Assembly (NCBI GenBank): GCA_038148895.1
Contig: JBBVGQ010000002.1
Length of the DNA: 64,000 nucleotides
Strand: one strand, 5' to 3'
Source of the DNA: Tamlana sp038148895
Lineage (GTDB): Bacteria > Bacteroidota > Bacteroidia > Flavobacteriales > Flavobacteriaceae
Position 1 is the first letter of the stretch. Each line of letters opens with the position of its first letter. A program made the translations under genes and the position numbers. Below the pieces are notes generated by a model. The model worked only from the letters and a program-made list of their open reading frames with translations. It was not told where the DNA came from and made no database searches. This document shows positions 23,741 to 32,529 of the stretch, piece by piece.

Positions 23741-24409
23741 ATGAACTGTTTTAAAATATTGATTATTGCCTTATTAGTGTTTAGTTGTTCTACAACCGAA
23801 CTGGTTGATAACTGGAAAAACCCAGATATAGACTCCTACAGCCCTAATAAGGTTTTACTGGTTGGAATGACTTCTAACTTTAAAGCAAGGCAGCAATTTG
23901 AGGACCAGTTGCAAATGGAATATGCAGCTAGAGGAATAGAATCTGTAACGAGTTTAGAGCTTTTTGAACCTTCTTTTACCTCAAATAGCAGGACGGAGGA
24001 AGAGCTCAAGGCATTGGAAAGCCAACTTTTAAATGATGGGTTTGATACTGTTTTGTTTACAAAAGTAATTGGTACCGAAGATAAAATAGACTACAAAACC
24101 AATTATGATGGTTACGATAAAACCTATAGAAGGTTTAAAGAAGACTATTTAAAATACCAAGACGCCTATTATAATCCAGATTATTACAACGAATATGTCG
24201 TCTACCATGCCGAAACCTCAATGTATTGCATTTGCCCAGAAAAAGAAAGGGAACTCATTTGGAAAGGCTACATTGATATTATGGATCCTCAATCAATGGA
24301 CGAAACCATAAATGATTACGTGCGCCTTGTTATTGTGGTTTTAGAAGAACAAAAACTCTTAAGCCCAAAAATATTGGAAGACCAAAACCAAATTGAAGCA
24401 ATCAATTAA
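23741..24409 (+). CDS. Putative lipoprotein, unknown
   Basis: 222 residues with a lipoprotein signal: LIIALLVFSC with the acylated cysteine at C16. The mature part (STTELVDNWKNPDIDSYSPNKVLLVGMTSNFKARQQFEDQLQMEYAARGIESVTSLELF) resembles bacterial lipoproteins that begin with a short 'SSC-x-VVSSWK'-like stretch and then an alpha/beta domain with an alternating strand-helix pattern. No catalytic motif is seen. It is probably periplasmic, tethered to a membrane. Confidence 0.65.
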   Translation: MNCFKILIIALLVFSCSTTELVDNWKNPDIDSYSPNKVLLVGMTSNFKARQQFEDQLQMEYAARGIESVTSLELFEPSFTSNSRTEEELKALESQLLNDGFDTVLFTKVIGTEDKIDYKTNYDGYDKTYRRFKEDYLKYQDAYYNPDYYNEYVVYHAETSMYCICPEKERELIWKGYIDIMDPQSMDETINDYVRLVIVVLEEQKLLSPKILEDQNQIEAIN

Positions 24410-24482
24410 AATGGGATAAAATGTAGTTTTCTTATTCAACTATCGTCTCTTCGATAATATCTTCTGTATTAAACAATTGAAT

Positions 24483-25373
24483 CTATTTCTTATGGTTTTT
24501 GTACTTCCCGGGGCTTACACCAATACGTTGCGAAAAGGTTGAGGTAAAATGCTGTAACGAAGAAAATCCGCAGGCATAGGCAATATCAGACATGTTGGTT
24601 TCGTCTTTCATAATCATATCAATAGCCTTTTCTATTTTTAGGTTAATGATAAAGCTGTTTGGCGGATAGCCCGTTAAGTTTTTCACTTCATAAGTGAATT
24701 TTGTTTTGCCCATACCAAATCTGTAAGCCAGATCATCAATAATCCATTTTTTGTTTAAATCTTCTAAAACGAGTTGGGTTAAATTATCAATAAAATTGGT
24801 CTCCTCGTGAATTTTTTGTTTTCTGAACGATAGGTTTCTATGCAGCTCAATAAAAAAGTTCTCTATGATGTTGCCCACCATAATTTCAAAACCTTCATCT
24901 TGATTTATTAGTTCCTTTTCAAGTTCAACAAAATACTTTTTGAAAATTTTGGCCTTTTCTATAACCAAGTTATTGTCATCAGCAATCATAAGACCTAAAC
25001 TTTCTTGAAATTTTTGGTCTAGTTTTGTCCAAGGGCCTAAACTTAATGGGGTTTTCTTTCCATAATTTTTGGGTTTAATAACCATCCAATTAATTTGACC
25101 AATATCCATTTTCCCGGTTGGGCTACCGTTTAATTGCCAGGGCGCGGTAATACATAAATTATCGGGAAGTAATTCAACTTCTTTATCGTCTACAACCCAT
25201 TTATATTTGCCACTATTTACAAAATGGATTTCAATACCATCATTCAAATGTGGGCGCATAGTTTCATCAAGCCTAACTTTAGAGAATTTCATGCTGCCAA
25301 ATTGAACGATAAAAGGTAGGTTTTTTAAAGGACCTGGGTCATCTTTGTGCCACCATATATTGAGATTGCTCAT
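24483..25373 (-). CDS. AraC-family transcriptional regulator
   Basis: 296 residues: an N-terminal cupin-like sensing domain (about 15-150, with LNDGIEIHFVNSGKYKWVVDDKEVELLPDNLCITAPWQLNG) and a C-terminal pair of helix-turn-helix motifs (about 195-293, LAYRFGMGKTKFTYEVKNLTGYPP and MSDIAYACGFSSLQHFTSTFSQRIGVSPGKYK). Such regulators sense a sugar or related ligand and activate catabolic operons. It is transcribed away from the Gfo/Idh/MocA gene across a 257-bp gap with two inverted repeats, so it is the likely local regulator of the polysaccharide locus. Confidence 0.9.
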   Translation of the reverse strand: MSNLNIWWHKDDPGPLKNLPFIVQFGSMKFSKVRLDETMRPHLNDGIEIHFVNSGKYKWVVDDKEVELLPDNLCITAPWQLNGSPTGKMDIGQINWMVIKPKNYGKKTPLSLGPWTKLDQKFQESLGLMIADDNNLVIEKAKIFKKYFVELEKELINQDEGFEIMVGNIIENFFIELHRNLSFRKQKIHEETNFIDNLTQLVLEDLNKKWIIDDLAYRFGMGKTKFTYEVKNLTGYPPNSFIINLKIEKAIDMIMKDETNMSDIAYACGFSSLQHFTSTFSQRIGVSPGKYKNHKK

Positions 25374-25406
25374 AAAAGTCTTTGTTTTTGGGGATTTGTA
25401 AAAAAA

Positions 25407-25427
25407 ATTTGATGTTCTATATCAAAT
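25407..25427. promoter_or_regulatory. Inverted repeat ATTTGAT-N7-ATCAAAT upstream of the AraC gene
   Basis: Two perfect 7-bp arms (25407-25413 and 25421-25427) with a 7-nt spacer, 34 bp upstream of the araC-type start codon. The position suits an autoregulatory operator. The 7-nt spacing differs from the TGA-N6-TCA boxes, and no -7 octamer lies at the regulon's spacing, so I do not group it with them. Confidence 0.4.
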
Positions 25428-25582
25428 GAACAATCAAAGTTTCCTCAGCCAAGTTTTATGCGATATTAAATAAAAATTGCCAATGGAACACAGGAGAATT
25501 TTTATAAAATTGACCATCGCTTAAAAGTAACACAATTTTACTATAAAAAAGTTAATTTTATATTCAAATTAACAACTATTCC

Positions 25583-25611
25583 GTTTGGACTAATTGTTTT
25601 AGTTTCCAAAC
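25583..25611. promoter_or_regulatory. Long dyad upstream of the Gfo/Idh/MocA gene
   Basis: GTTTGGA (25583-25589) and TCCAAAC (25605-25611) flank an inner CTAA-ttgt-TTTAG dyad, 20 bp before the ATG at 25631. It could be an operator for a sugar-responsive regulator or a 5'-leader hairpin. The sequence alone does not decide. Confidence 0.4.
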
Positions 25612-25630
25612 TATAAATTGAATATAGACC

Positions 25631-26710
25631 ATGTTAAACATAGCTATTCTGGGTCTTGGTGAAGGTCGCAGCACAATGTCTGCTGCTTTGCAAAGCAAAA
25701 AAATTAAATTGGTTAAAGTTTGCGATGTTAATGAAGAACTTTGTAAAACACGTGCAAAGGAATTTGATTTTAACAACTACACAACAAATTATCAAGATTT
25801 ATTGGATGATAAATCCATTGACATCATAGCCATTTATACACCAGACCATTTACATGCCGAGCACGTTAAACAAGCTTTATTGCATGATAAACATGTAGTA
25901 TGCACCAAACCGTTTATTGATGATTTAACCAAAGCCAGTGAGTTGTTGGAAATAAGTCATGCAACAGGAAAAAAGGTTTTTATTGGGCAAAGTTCCAGGT
26001 TTTCAGAACCGATGAAAAAACAAAAAAAGGAATTTGATAAGGGAATTATTGGTGATTTAATTACGGTAGAGGCACATTACCATGCAGATAATCGCTGGTT
26101 TTTAAAAAAAGAATGGTCCTTGTTAAAATCATTTAAATGGTTGTATGGGGGGCTAAGCCATCCGGTAGATTTTGTGAGATGGTATTTACCAAATATTGAT
26201 GAGGTTATGGGTTATGGAATGATTAGTGCCAATGGAGAGCAGGCAGGTTTGAAAAATGAAGACACGATGCACTTTATTTTTAAGGCTAAGGATGGCCGCA
26301 TAGCAAGGGTTAGTGGCGTTTATTCCTCACCAACACAACCCACAAAAAGGGATAGTACATTGAGCTGCATTTTGAGGGGAACTTTAGGTGCAAGCCAAGC
26401 CGATTATCATGAATTACGATACTCTGTCACAACAAATGAAGGTGAGGAGCGCATAGTGTATTGGGGTGACGAAAAACTCAAATATTATTACCGTTTTGAG
26501 GGGCAAACGCACCATGCCGGTGAATATCAAAATTATTTGGAATATTTTGCCGATAGCATTGAGCAAGGTTTTACGGCTTATCCAAACATGGAAGAAGGCA
26601 TTGGAACGGTGGCCTTGTTGCAAGCCATGGATAGAAGTTTAGAAACAGGACTTCCCGTTAAAATTGCTGATGTAAAACAGGAATTTGGTCTAGAACTTCA
26701 AGCTTTATAA
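25631..26710 (+). CDS. Gfo/Idh/MocA-family NAD(P)-dependent oxidoreductase
   Basis: 359 residues. The N-terminal Rossmann fold has NIAILGLGEGRSTMSAAL and VVCTKPFIDDLTKA (the EKP-like loop with threonine in place of Glu). The C-terminal alpha/beta domain follows (about 130-340, WLYGGLSHPVDFVRWYLP). Family members oxidise or epimerise sugars, sugar acids and inositols. The substrate is not evident. As the first rightward gene of the locus, next to the AraC regulator, it probably handles a monosaccharide released from the target glycan. Confidence 0.87.
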   Translation: MLNIAILGLGEGRSTMSAALQSKKIKLVKVCDVNEELCKTRAKEFDFNNYTTNYQDLLDDKSIDIIAIYTPDHLHAEHVKQALLHDKHVVCTKPFIDDLTKASELLEISHATGKKVFIGQSSRFSEPMKKQKKEFDKGIIGDLITVEAHYHADNRWFLKKEWSLLKSFKWLYGGLSHPVDFVRWYLPNIDEVMGYGMISANGEQAGLKNEDTMHFIFKAKDGRIARVSGVYSSPTQPTKRDSTLSCILRGTLGASQADYHELRYSVTTNEGEERIVYWGDEKLKYYYRFEGQTHHAGEYQNYLEYFADSIEQGFTAYPNMEEGIGTVALLQAMDRSLETGLPVKIADVKQEFGLELQAL

Positions 26711-26791
26711 AATTGACCAAAGTTTAAAAATAGCATAGAATTATTGTTAAATTGCTAATATTAGCTAAAATTTTTGATACATCACCAGTTA

Positions 26792-26844
26792 TTGGCCTGC
26801 CGCGCTATTGTTGGGTTTCAATCTTTTAAAATGCGTCAGGCCAA
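26792..26844. repeat. Intergenic palindrome, TTGGCCTG ... CAGGCCAA
   Basis: Eight-base perfect arms at 26792-26799 and 26837-26844 flank a 37-nt centre, with a few further partially complementary bases inside (CCGCG/TGCGT). It is much more GC-rich than the surrounding 160-bp gap and has no T-run, so it is not a standard terminator. It ends 25 bp before the ATG at 26870. Confidence 0.55.
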
Positions 26845-26869
26845 AGGTTTAATGAGATTAATTGTATAA

Positions 26870-29362
26870 ATGTTTAAGGTTTTAAAGGTTTACTTTTTTA
26901 TATTTTTTCTGGGTTTTGTTTTTTCATGTAATGCTACTGAAATTTGGGTAAGCAATACAGGAAAAGATACCAATTTGGGTACAAAGGAAAGCCCGCTTGC
27001 AACGTTAAATATGGCGTTACGTAAGGCCAGAAATATGCGCAGGTTGGGAGACCGTTCTATTAAAGATGGTATTCGTATTATTTTAATGGATGGTACTTAT
27101 CTTTTGAATGAACCCATTTTTATAAGACCTGAAGATTCAGGGACTGCAGAAAGCCCCACAATTATAGAGGCCGAAACAAATGCCCATCCCGTTTTAAGTG
27201 GTGGAGTTTCAATAGCAAATTGGAAAAAAGCTGAAGCAATAAACGGGTTAAAGTCTGGATTGGTTTGTGTGGCTAATGCACCAAAAAAAGCAGGAAATAT
27301 TTTAGATTTTAGGCAATTATGGGTAAACAGTGAAAAAGCTACTCGGGCCAAAAGTACGTCGGGTTCTAAAATGGAGAGAGTATTGTCGTGGAATAGGGAA
27401 GAGGAAACCTGTTGGATACCCTTTAAAGATAAATCTGTAAGCTTTGAGCCAGGCATGGAAATGTTTATTCAGCAATGGTGGGCAATAGCCAATTTACGGA
27501 TAAAAAATATGGAGATTAAAGGTGATAGTGCTAAGCTTTATTTTGAACAGCCCGAAAGCCGTATTCAAAGTGAACATCCATGGCCAGCCCCTTGGATTTC
27601 TGATAAAACAGGAAACTCAGCTTTCTTTTTAAACAATGCTTTATGTCTATTGGACGAACCCGGTGAATGGTATTTAGATAAAGCAAATTCAAAAATATAC
27701 TACTACCCAAGGAAAGGTGAAGATATGTCTTCAGCTAAGGTTGTTGCTCCTGTTTTAGAAAATTTGGTTGAAATAAATGGAACCGTAGATAATCCTGTTC
27801 AATATGTTTATTTTAAGGGTGTTTCGTTTCAGCACAGCAATTGGCTTCGTCCTTCAAAACAAGGCCATGTTCCTATTCAGGCAGGGATGTACCTGTTGGA
27901 CGCCTATAAATTAAAAGAACCCGGTACACCAGATAAAGCAGGATTGGAAAATCAGGCTTGGATTGGCAGACCACGTGCGGCTGTAGAGGTTAATTTTTCC
28001 AACAACATTCATTTTCAAGAATGCACATTTGAACATTTATCATCAACAGGTTTGGATTTGAATAAGGGCACCAATAATAATTTGGTTCAGGGCAATTTAT
28101 TTAAAGATATTGGTGGAAGCGCCATCAATGTTGGCGTTTTTTCCGAAGAGGCCTTTGAAACCCATTTGCCCTATAACCCAAAAGACGAACGTGAAGTCTG
28201 TTCAAACGAAACTATAGCTGACAATTTAATCACCGATGTCACTAATGAAGATTGGGGCTGTGTGGGCATTAGCGCGGGCTTTGTTAAAGATATCACTATT
28301 GCCCATAACACCATATCGGATGTTTCATACACTGGAATAGGTTTAGGTTGGGGTTGGACAAAAACAATAAATGCCATGAAGGGCAATCAGGTAGTTGCTA
28401 ACAAAATTACACATTACGGCAAACATTTATATGATACAGCGGGTATTTACACCCTTTCTGCACAGCCCGAAAGCGTCATTAAAGAAAATGTTATTGATAG
28501 CATTTATTTCAATCCTTATGCGCACGACCCATATCATTGGTTTTATTTGTATACAGATGAAGGCTCGGCGTATTTTACTGTAAAGGATAATTGGGTGCCT
28601 TCTGAAAAGTTCCTTCAAAACGCCAATGGCCCAGACAATGTTTGGGCGAACAATAATGCTTTTGTAAGTGAACAGATTAAGCAAAACGCTGGGATTAGGA
28701 GTCCCTATAAATACTTACTGAAAGAAAAGGAAATAGATAAAAATTGGCCTTTACAGGAAGTACCTCATTTTGCAGCGGTTGAGTTGGTTGGCGATGGTTT
28801 CGATAATGCCAAAATCAAGGAGATTTCAAAAGTAAATGGGGTTATTGATGCACAATTATATCAATGGGAGAATCACATGGTCCTTTATGCCAAAATGAAC
28901 CATGTTGAACATTTAAAGAATGAATTGAGCTTAGAATACCCGAATGCCAAAATCAAAACCTACAATGCGCCTGTTTATAATTTCAACAAATTTGAGCATT
29001 GTAAGGATTCTGATTTAGCTAGTGAATGGGAGCATATTCTACTAACAGCCAATTTGGTTGAAAATAAAAAGTTACAAGAAGAATACTTGCAATACCATAA
29101 AACACAATTTGAAGCATGGCCAGAGGTAGCTGAGGGGTTCTGTAATGCAGATTTTCAGCAATTGCAGGTTTTTAAAAATGGGCGGCAACTCATTTTGGCA
29201 ATCAGCATTCCTAAAGGAGCCAGCTTAGACGAACTAAATCCAAAAACCACAGAGGACAATCCACGTGTTAACGATTGGAATGCCTTAATGAAAAAATACC
29301 AAACAGGAATAGAAGGTACAAAACCCAATGAAACTTGGGTGTTTTTAGAGAAACTAAACTAA
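26870..29362 (+). CDS. Right-handed beta-helix protein fused to an L-rhamnose-mutarotase-like domain
   Basis: 830 residues. The signal ends at a possible lipobox FVFSC (C20). Residues about 25-635 are a parallel beta-helix of the type found in polysaccharide lyases and glycosidases, opening EIWVSNTGKDTNLGTKESPLATLNMAL. Residues about 640-830 are a dimeric alpha/beta-barrel unit; its second half has EEYLQYHKTQFEAWPEV, QQLQVFKNGRQLILAI and ETWVFLEKL, matching the RhaM/FucM mutarotase pattern (YH..WPE). Beta-helix and mutarotase in one chain is unusual. It may depolymerise the glycan and speed anomer exchange of the released sugar. The gene abuts GH31 with no spacer. Confidence 0.78.
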   Translation: MFKVLKVYFFIFFLGFVFSCNATEIWVSNTGKDTNLGTKESPLATLNMALRKARNMRRLGDRSIKDGIRIILMDGTYLLNEPIFIRPEDSGTAESPTIIEAETNAHPVLSGGVSIANWKKAEAINGLKSGLVCVANAPKKAGNILDFRQLWVNSEKATRAKSTSGSKMERVLSWNREEETCWIPFKDKSVSFEPGMEMFIQQWWAIANLRIKNMEIKGDSAKLYFEQPESRIQSEHPWPAPWISDKTGNSAFFLNNALCLLDEPGEWYLDKANSKIYYYPRKGEDMSSAKVVAPVLENLVEINGTVDNPVQYVYFKGVSFQHSNWLRPSKQGHVPIQAGMYLLDAYKLKEPGTPDKAGLENQAWIGRPRAAVEVNFSNNIHFQECTFEHLSSTGLDLNKGTNNNLVQGNLFKDIGGSAINVGVFSEEAFETHLPYNPKDEREVCSNETIADNLITDVTNEDWGCVGISAGFVKDITIAHNTISDVSYTGIGLGWGWTKTINAMKGNQVVANKITHYGKHLYDTAGIYTLSAQPESVIKENVIDSIYFNPYAHDPYHWFYLYTDEGSAYFTVKDNWVPSEKFLQNANGPDNVWANNNAFVSEQIKQNAGIRSPYKYLLKEKEIDKNWPLQEVPHFAAVELVGDGFDNAKIKEISKVNGVIDAQLYQWENHMVLYAKMNHVEHLKNELSLEYPNAKIKTYNAPVYNFNKFEHCKDSDLASEWEHILLTANLVENKKLQEEYLQYHKTQFEAWPEVAEGFCNADFQQLQVFKNGRQLILAISIPKGASLDELNPKTTEDNPRVNDWNALMKKYQTGIEGTKPNETWVFLEKLN

Positions 29363-31630
29363 ATGAAACAGACTAACCATCAGTTTTTTGACTTTCTGGA
29401 TTTTAATACCGACCTAACCAAAGAAGAAGGTGTTTCAAAATTATGGAAAGCGTGCAAACCCATTGATATTGTTCAATATCAGTTGGGAGTTATGCTCACC
29501 GTGCCTTTCCAATGCCAAATATTATCCAACGACATTGCTCCAGATTTTGATGTTCCAAAAAAAGACTACAATCTGTATTTACGTGCTTACGGTGATAAAA
29601 TTTTAAGGGTTAGTATAGGTTTTGAAAAGGAGGTTGTCTTAGAATCACCTATGCTTCAAATGGCAGAAGATATTCAGGAAGTTAAATTGAATATCCAAAA
29701 GTCCAAAAACCAATGGATTGTTAAAGATAACAATGGCATAACCCGGGCTGTATTTGATTTGTCACATCCAGAGATTGACCATTGGAGTGATTTATTGCCA
29801 GCACCAGAAGAAACTATGCAAGCTACCTTTTACCCTGATGGTAAAAAAGCTGTTAAAGTTAGTGCGTATGATCAATTTTTCCCCGGTAGAATGGATGCTA
29901 TGTGTTTGTCGTTTATTGAAAAGCATGATACACCAAGTAAAGCCACAATGTCATTCCACGCAAAACCAGATGAAAAATTTGTCGGAACGGGCGAGCGTTT
30001 TTCTAAAATGGATTTATCAGGTAATACATTTCAACTTAAAAATCAAGATGGCCAAGGCGTAAATAATAAACGTACCTATAAAAATATTCCCTTTTACCTT
30101 TCTAGTGAAATGTATGGTTTGTTTTTGCACACATCAACTTACTGCAAATTCTCGATGGCCGATTTTTCCACCAGATCCGTACAATTATTGGTTGAAGAGC
30201 CTGTAATGGATGTTTTTCTGATTGGTGAGGAAACTCCGGAAAAAATTATTCATCAGTACAAGAAAATAACAGGTTTTCCCACTTTGCCACCGCTTTGGAG
30301 TTATGGAATTTGGATGAGCAGAATGACCTATTTTTCCGAGGAAGAGGTGAATACAATTTGCGGAAGACTAAGAAGAGAAGACTTTCCATGCGATGTGATC
30401 CATCTAGATACCGGCTGGTTTAAGACAGATTGGCTTTGCGAATGGAAATTCAATGCAGAACGGTTTCCTGATCCCAAACGGTTTGTTTCAAATTTAAAAC
30501 AAAATGGCTATCGGGTAAGTTTATGGCAAATGCCCTATATATCGGAAGATGCCGAACAGTATGAAGAAGCCATGGCTAACAATTACATTGGAAAATTAAA
30601 TGCCGAAGTGATGAAAGGCGGATCTAATTTTAGCAATTTAGATTATGCAGGTAGTATTGATTTTACCTATCCAAAAGCGGTAGAATGGTATAAAAACCTT
30701 TTGCGTGAACTCTTAGAAATGGGCGTGACTTGTATTAAAACCGATTTTGGTGAAGAAATTCATTTGGATGCCAATTATCATAACATGACATCAGAAAGCC
30801 TTAATAATTTGTATGCTTTGCTGTATCAAAAGGCCGCATTCGAAGTAACAAAGGAAGTTACCGGTGATGGCATTATTTGGGCCCGGGCAGGATGGAGTGG
30901 TTGCCAACGTTACCCAATACACTGGGGTGGTGATGCCGCAGCCTCTTGGGATGGTATGGCAGGTTCTTTAAAGGGCGGACTGCACTTAGGACTTTCTGGT
31001 TTTGGTTTCTGGAGCCATGATGTGCCTGGTTTTCACGGCGTTCCTAACTTTATGAATTCTGTAATTCCCGACGATTTGTACGTGCGCTGGACGCAATTTG
31101 GTGTGTTTACTTCTCATATTCGCTACCACGGTACCTCAAAAAGAGAGCCTTATTATTATCCGAAAATTGCGGATGTAATTAGAAAATGGTGGAAGCTGCG
31201 TTATGCATTATTGCCATACATATTGCAAGAAAGTGAAAAGGCAACAACTTCTGGTTTTCCGGTGATTCGTGCATTGTTGATGCATTACCCAAAAGACAAA
31301 ATGGTTTGGCATATTGACGACCAATATTGTTTTGGCGACGACTTTTTGGTTGCACCAATGATGAATTCCGAAAACAAAAGGGATGTGTATTTGCCCGATG
31401 GAAATTGGATTAATTTTTTCACAGGCGAAGAGGTTGCTAGTGATGGTTGGATTAAAGATTTTGAAGTGGATTTAATGGACATGCCAGTTTGGGTAAAAAA
31501 AGGAGCTGTAATTCCAATATATCCTGAAGCTGTGAATTGCACAGATGATATGGATTTGAGTAAAACCACAACCATTAAAATTGATAAATACTTTAAAGGA
31601 ATTTGGAAACATCTAAATTTCATAAAATAA
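29363..31630 (+). CDS. GH31 alpha-glucosidase/alpha-xylosidase family enzyme
   Basis: 755 residues: an N-terminal beta-sandwich, a (beta/alpha)8 barrel from about 305 (FPTLPPLWSYGIWMSRMTYFSEEEVN) to 620, then beta domains. The nucleophile is D461 in CIKTDFGEEI and the acid/base D524 in HWGGDAAASWDG. The sequence around VIHLDTGWFKTDWLCEWKFNAERFPDP is typical of alpha-xylosidase-like members, but alpha-glucosidase or sulfoquinovosidase-like activity cannot be excluded. There is no signal peptide, so it acts in the cytoplasm on imported oligosaccharides. It follows the beta-helix gene directly. Confidence 0.88.
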   Translation: MKQTNHQFFDFLDFNTDLTKEEGVSKLWKACKPIDIVQYQLGVMLTVPFQCQILSNDIAPDFDVPKKDYNLYLRAYGDKILRVSIGFEKEVVLESPMLQMAEDIQEVKLNIQKSKNQWIVKDNNGITRAVFDLSHPEIDHWSDLLPAPEETMQATFYPDGKKAVKVSAYDQFFPGRMDAMCLSFIEKHDTPSKATMSFHAKPDEKFVGTGERFSKMDLSGNTFQLKNQDGQGVNNKRTYKNIPFYLSSEMYGLFLHTSTYCKFSMADFSTRSVQLLVEEPVMDVFLIGEETPEKIIHQYKKITGFPTLPPLWSYGIWMSRMTYFSEEEVNTICGRLRREDFPCDVIHLDTGWFKTDWLCEWKFNAERFPDPKRFVSNLKQNGYRVSLWQMPYISEDAEQYEEAMANNYIGKLNAEVMKGGSNFSNLDYAGSIDFTYPKAVEWYKNLLRELLEMGVTCIKTDFGEEIHLDANYHNMTSESLNNLYALLYQKAAFEVTKEVTGDGIIWARAGWSGCQRYPIHWGGDAAASWDGMAGSLKGGLHLGLSGFGFWSHDVPGFHGVPNFMNSVIPDDLYVRWTQFGVFTSHIRYHGTSKREPYYYPKIADVIRKWWKLRYALLPYILQESEKATTSGFPVIRALLMHYPKDKMVWHIDDQYCFGDDFLVAPMMNSENKRDVYLPDGNWINFFTGEEVASDGWIKDFEVDLMDMPVWVKKGAVIPIYPEAVNCTDDMDLSKTTTIKIDKYFKGIWKHLNFIK

Positions 31631-31660
31631 GAACTATAAAAACAACTAAAAAATAAGACA

Positions 31661-32410
31661 ATGAGTGCAGTAATAACCAATGAGCAATTAAAACAGTTTA
31701 AAGAAGACGGTTTTTGCATTGTGAAAAACGTAATTCCGCAGGAACTAATAGAGCGTTTACGCGATGAATGCCAAAGATTCATTAAAGAAAAAGATGATGA
31801 AATGGACCGAAAAGGTGTTGAGGTTGATGAAATAAACCATAAGGGCAAGCGCTATTTCATTGCCCTCCGCTATAAAGATAGTGAGACCATGCAAGACCTC
31901 ATTTTCGGTAAAGAAATGGAAGAAATTACCCGAAAGGTATTAGGGGAAGAGGTGTACCTGTTTCTAGAGCAATTCGTGGTAAAAGCTGCTGACAAGGGTA
32001 TGACTTTTTCATGGCATCAAGATTCTGGGTATTTGGATTTTGACCACACACCGTATTTATCCGTTTGGTGCCCGTTGGATGACGTTACCGAAGAAAATGG
32101 TACGGTATATTTGTTGCCATACAAGGAAGCCGGTACAGAAAAGCGAATTGACCATATTCTTCAAGAAGGAACAAATGATAAAATCGGCTATTTTGGTGAC
32201 AACCCTGGTGTTCCAGCGATTTTAAAAGCTGGTGATGTAGCTTTATTTTCAAGCACCTGTTTTCACAGAAGCGGCTCAAACACAACAAATAAATCGAGGC
32301 GAGTACTTTTAATTCAGTATTCAGCAGAGCCTATTTTAAAGAGCAATAATGAGCCTTTATATTGGGCAGAACCATTTATTGCAAAAGGTGAAAAAATAAG
32401 TGCATATTAA
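31661..32410 (+). CDS. Phytanoyl-CoA dioxygenase (PhyH) family Fe(II)/2-oxoglutarate oxygenase
   Basis: 249 residues with the double-stranded beta-helix ligands H119-x-D121 (FSWHQDSGYL) and a distal H202 in CFHRSGSN, plus the conserved SVWCPLDDVTEENGTVYLLP strand. It hydroxylates or oxidises a small substrate with O2 and 2-oxoglutarate. In sugar-catabolic loci such enzymes may act on an O-methyl or otherwise modified sugar, but that is inference. It is soluble and cytoplasmic. A terminator follows 14 bp after the stop. Confidence 0.88.
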   Translation: MSAVITNEQLKQFKEDGFCIVKNVIPQELIERLRDECQRFIKEKDDEMDRKGVEVDEINHKGKRYFIALRYKDSETMQDLIFGKEMEEITRKVLGEEVYLFLEQFVVKAADKGMTFSWHQDSGYLDFDHTPYLSVWCPLDDVTEENGTVYLLPYKEAGTEKRIDHILQEGTNDKIGYFGDNPGVPAILKAGDVALFSSTCFHRSGSNTTNKSRRVLLIQYSAEPILKSNNEPLYWAEPFIAKGEKISAY

Positions 32411-32423
32411 GATAATCAGTTAG

Positions 32424-32480
32424 AATTGCTCAGGGAGATGTTGAATTAGCAAACAATACTCTGGGCAATTGTGTTTTTTT
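32424..32480 (+). terminator. Rho-independent terminator between PhyH and the SSS symporter
   Basis: A 12-bp stem AATTGCTCAGGG/CTCTGGGCAATT (two G-T pairs) with a 23-nt loop is followed by GTG and a run of T. It would close the Gfo/Idh-to-PhyH transcript before the transporter gene. Confidence 0.75.
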
Positions 32481-32529
32481 AATCAGAATACATCAATTAG
32501 CCACCAACCATTAATCAACAACTAAAAAA

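Noticed and set aside
24410..24482. A terminator between the lipoprotein gene and the AraC gene
   Set aside because: Only a 5-bp TATCG/CGATA stem and scattered complementary bases are present, too weak to call.
25407..25427. ATTTGAT-N7-ATCAAAT as a ninth member of the Crp/Fnr-type boxes
   Set aside because: The half-site spacing is wrong (the family needs TGA-N6-TCA) and no TAnnTTWN octamer follows at 23 bp.
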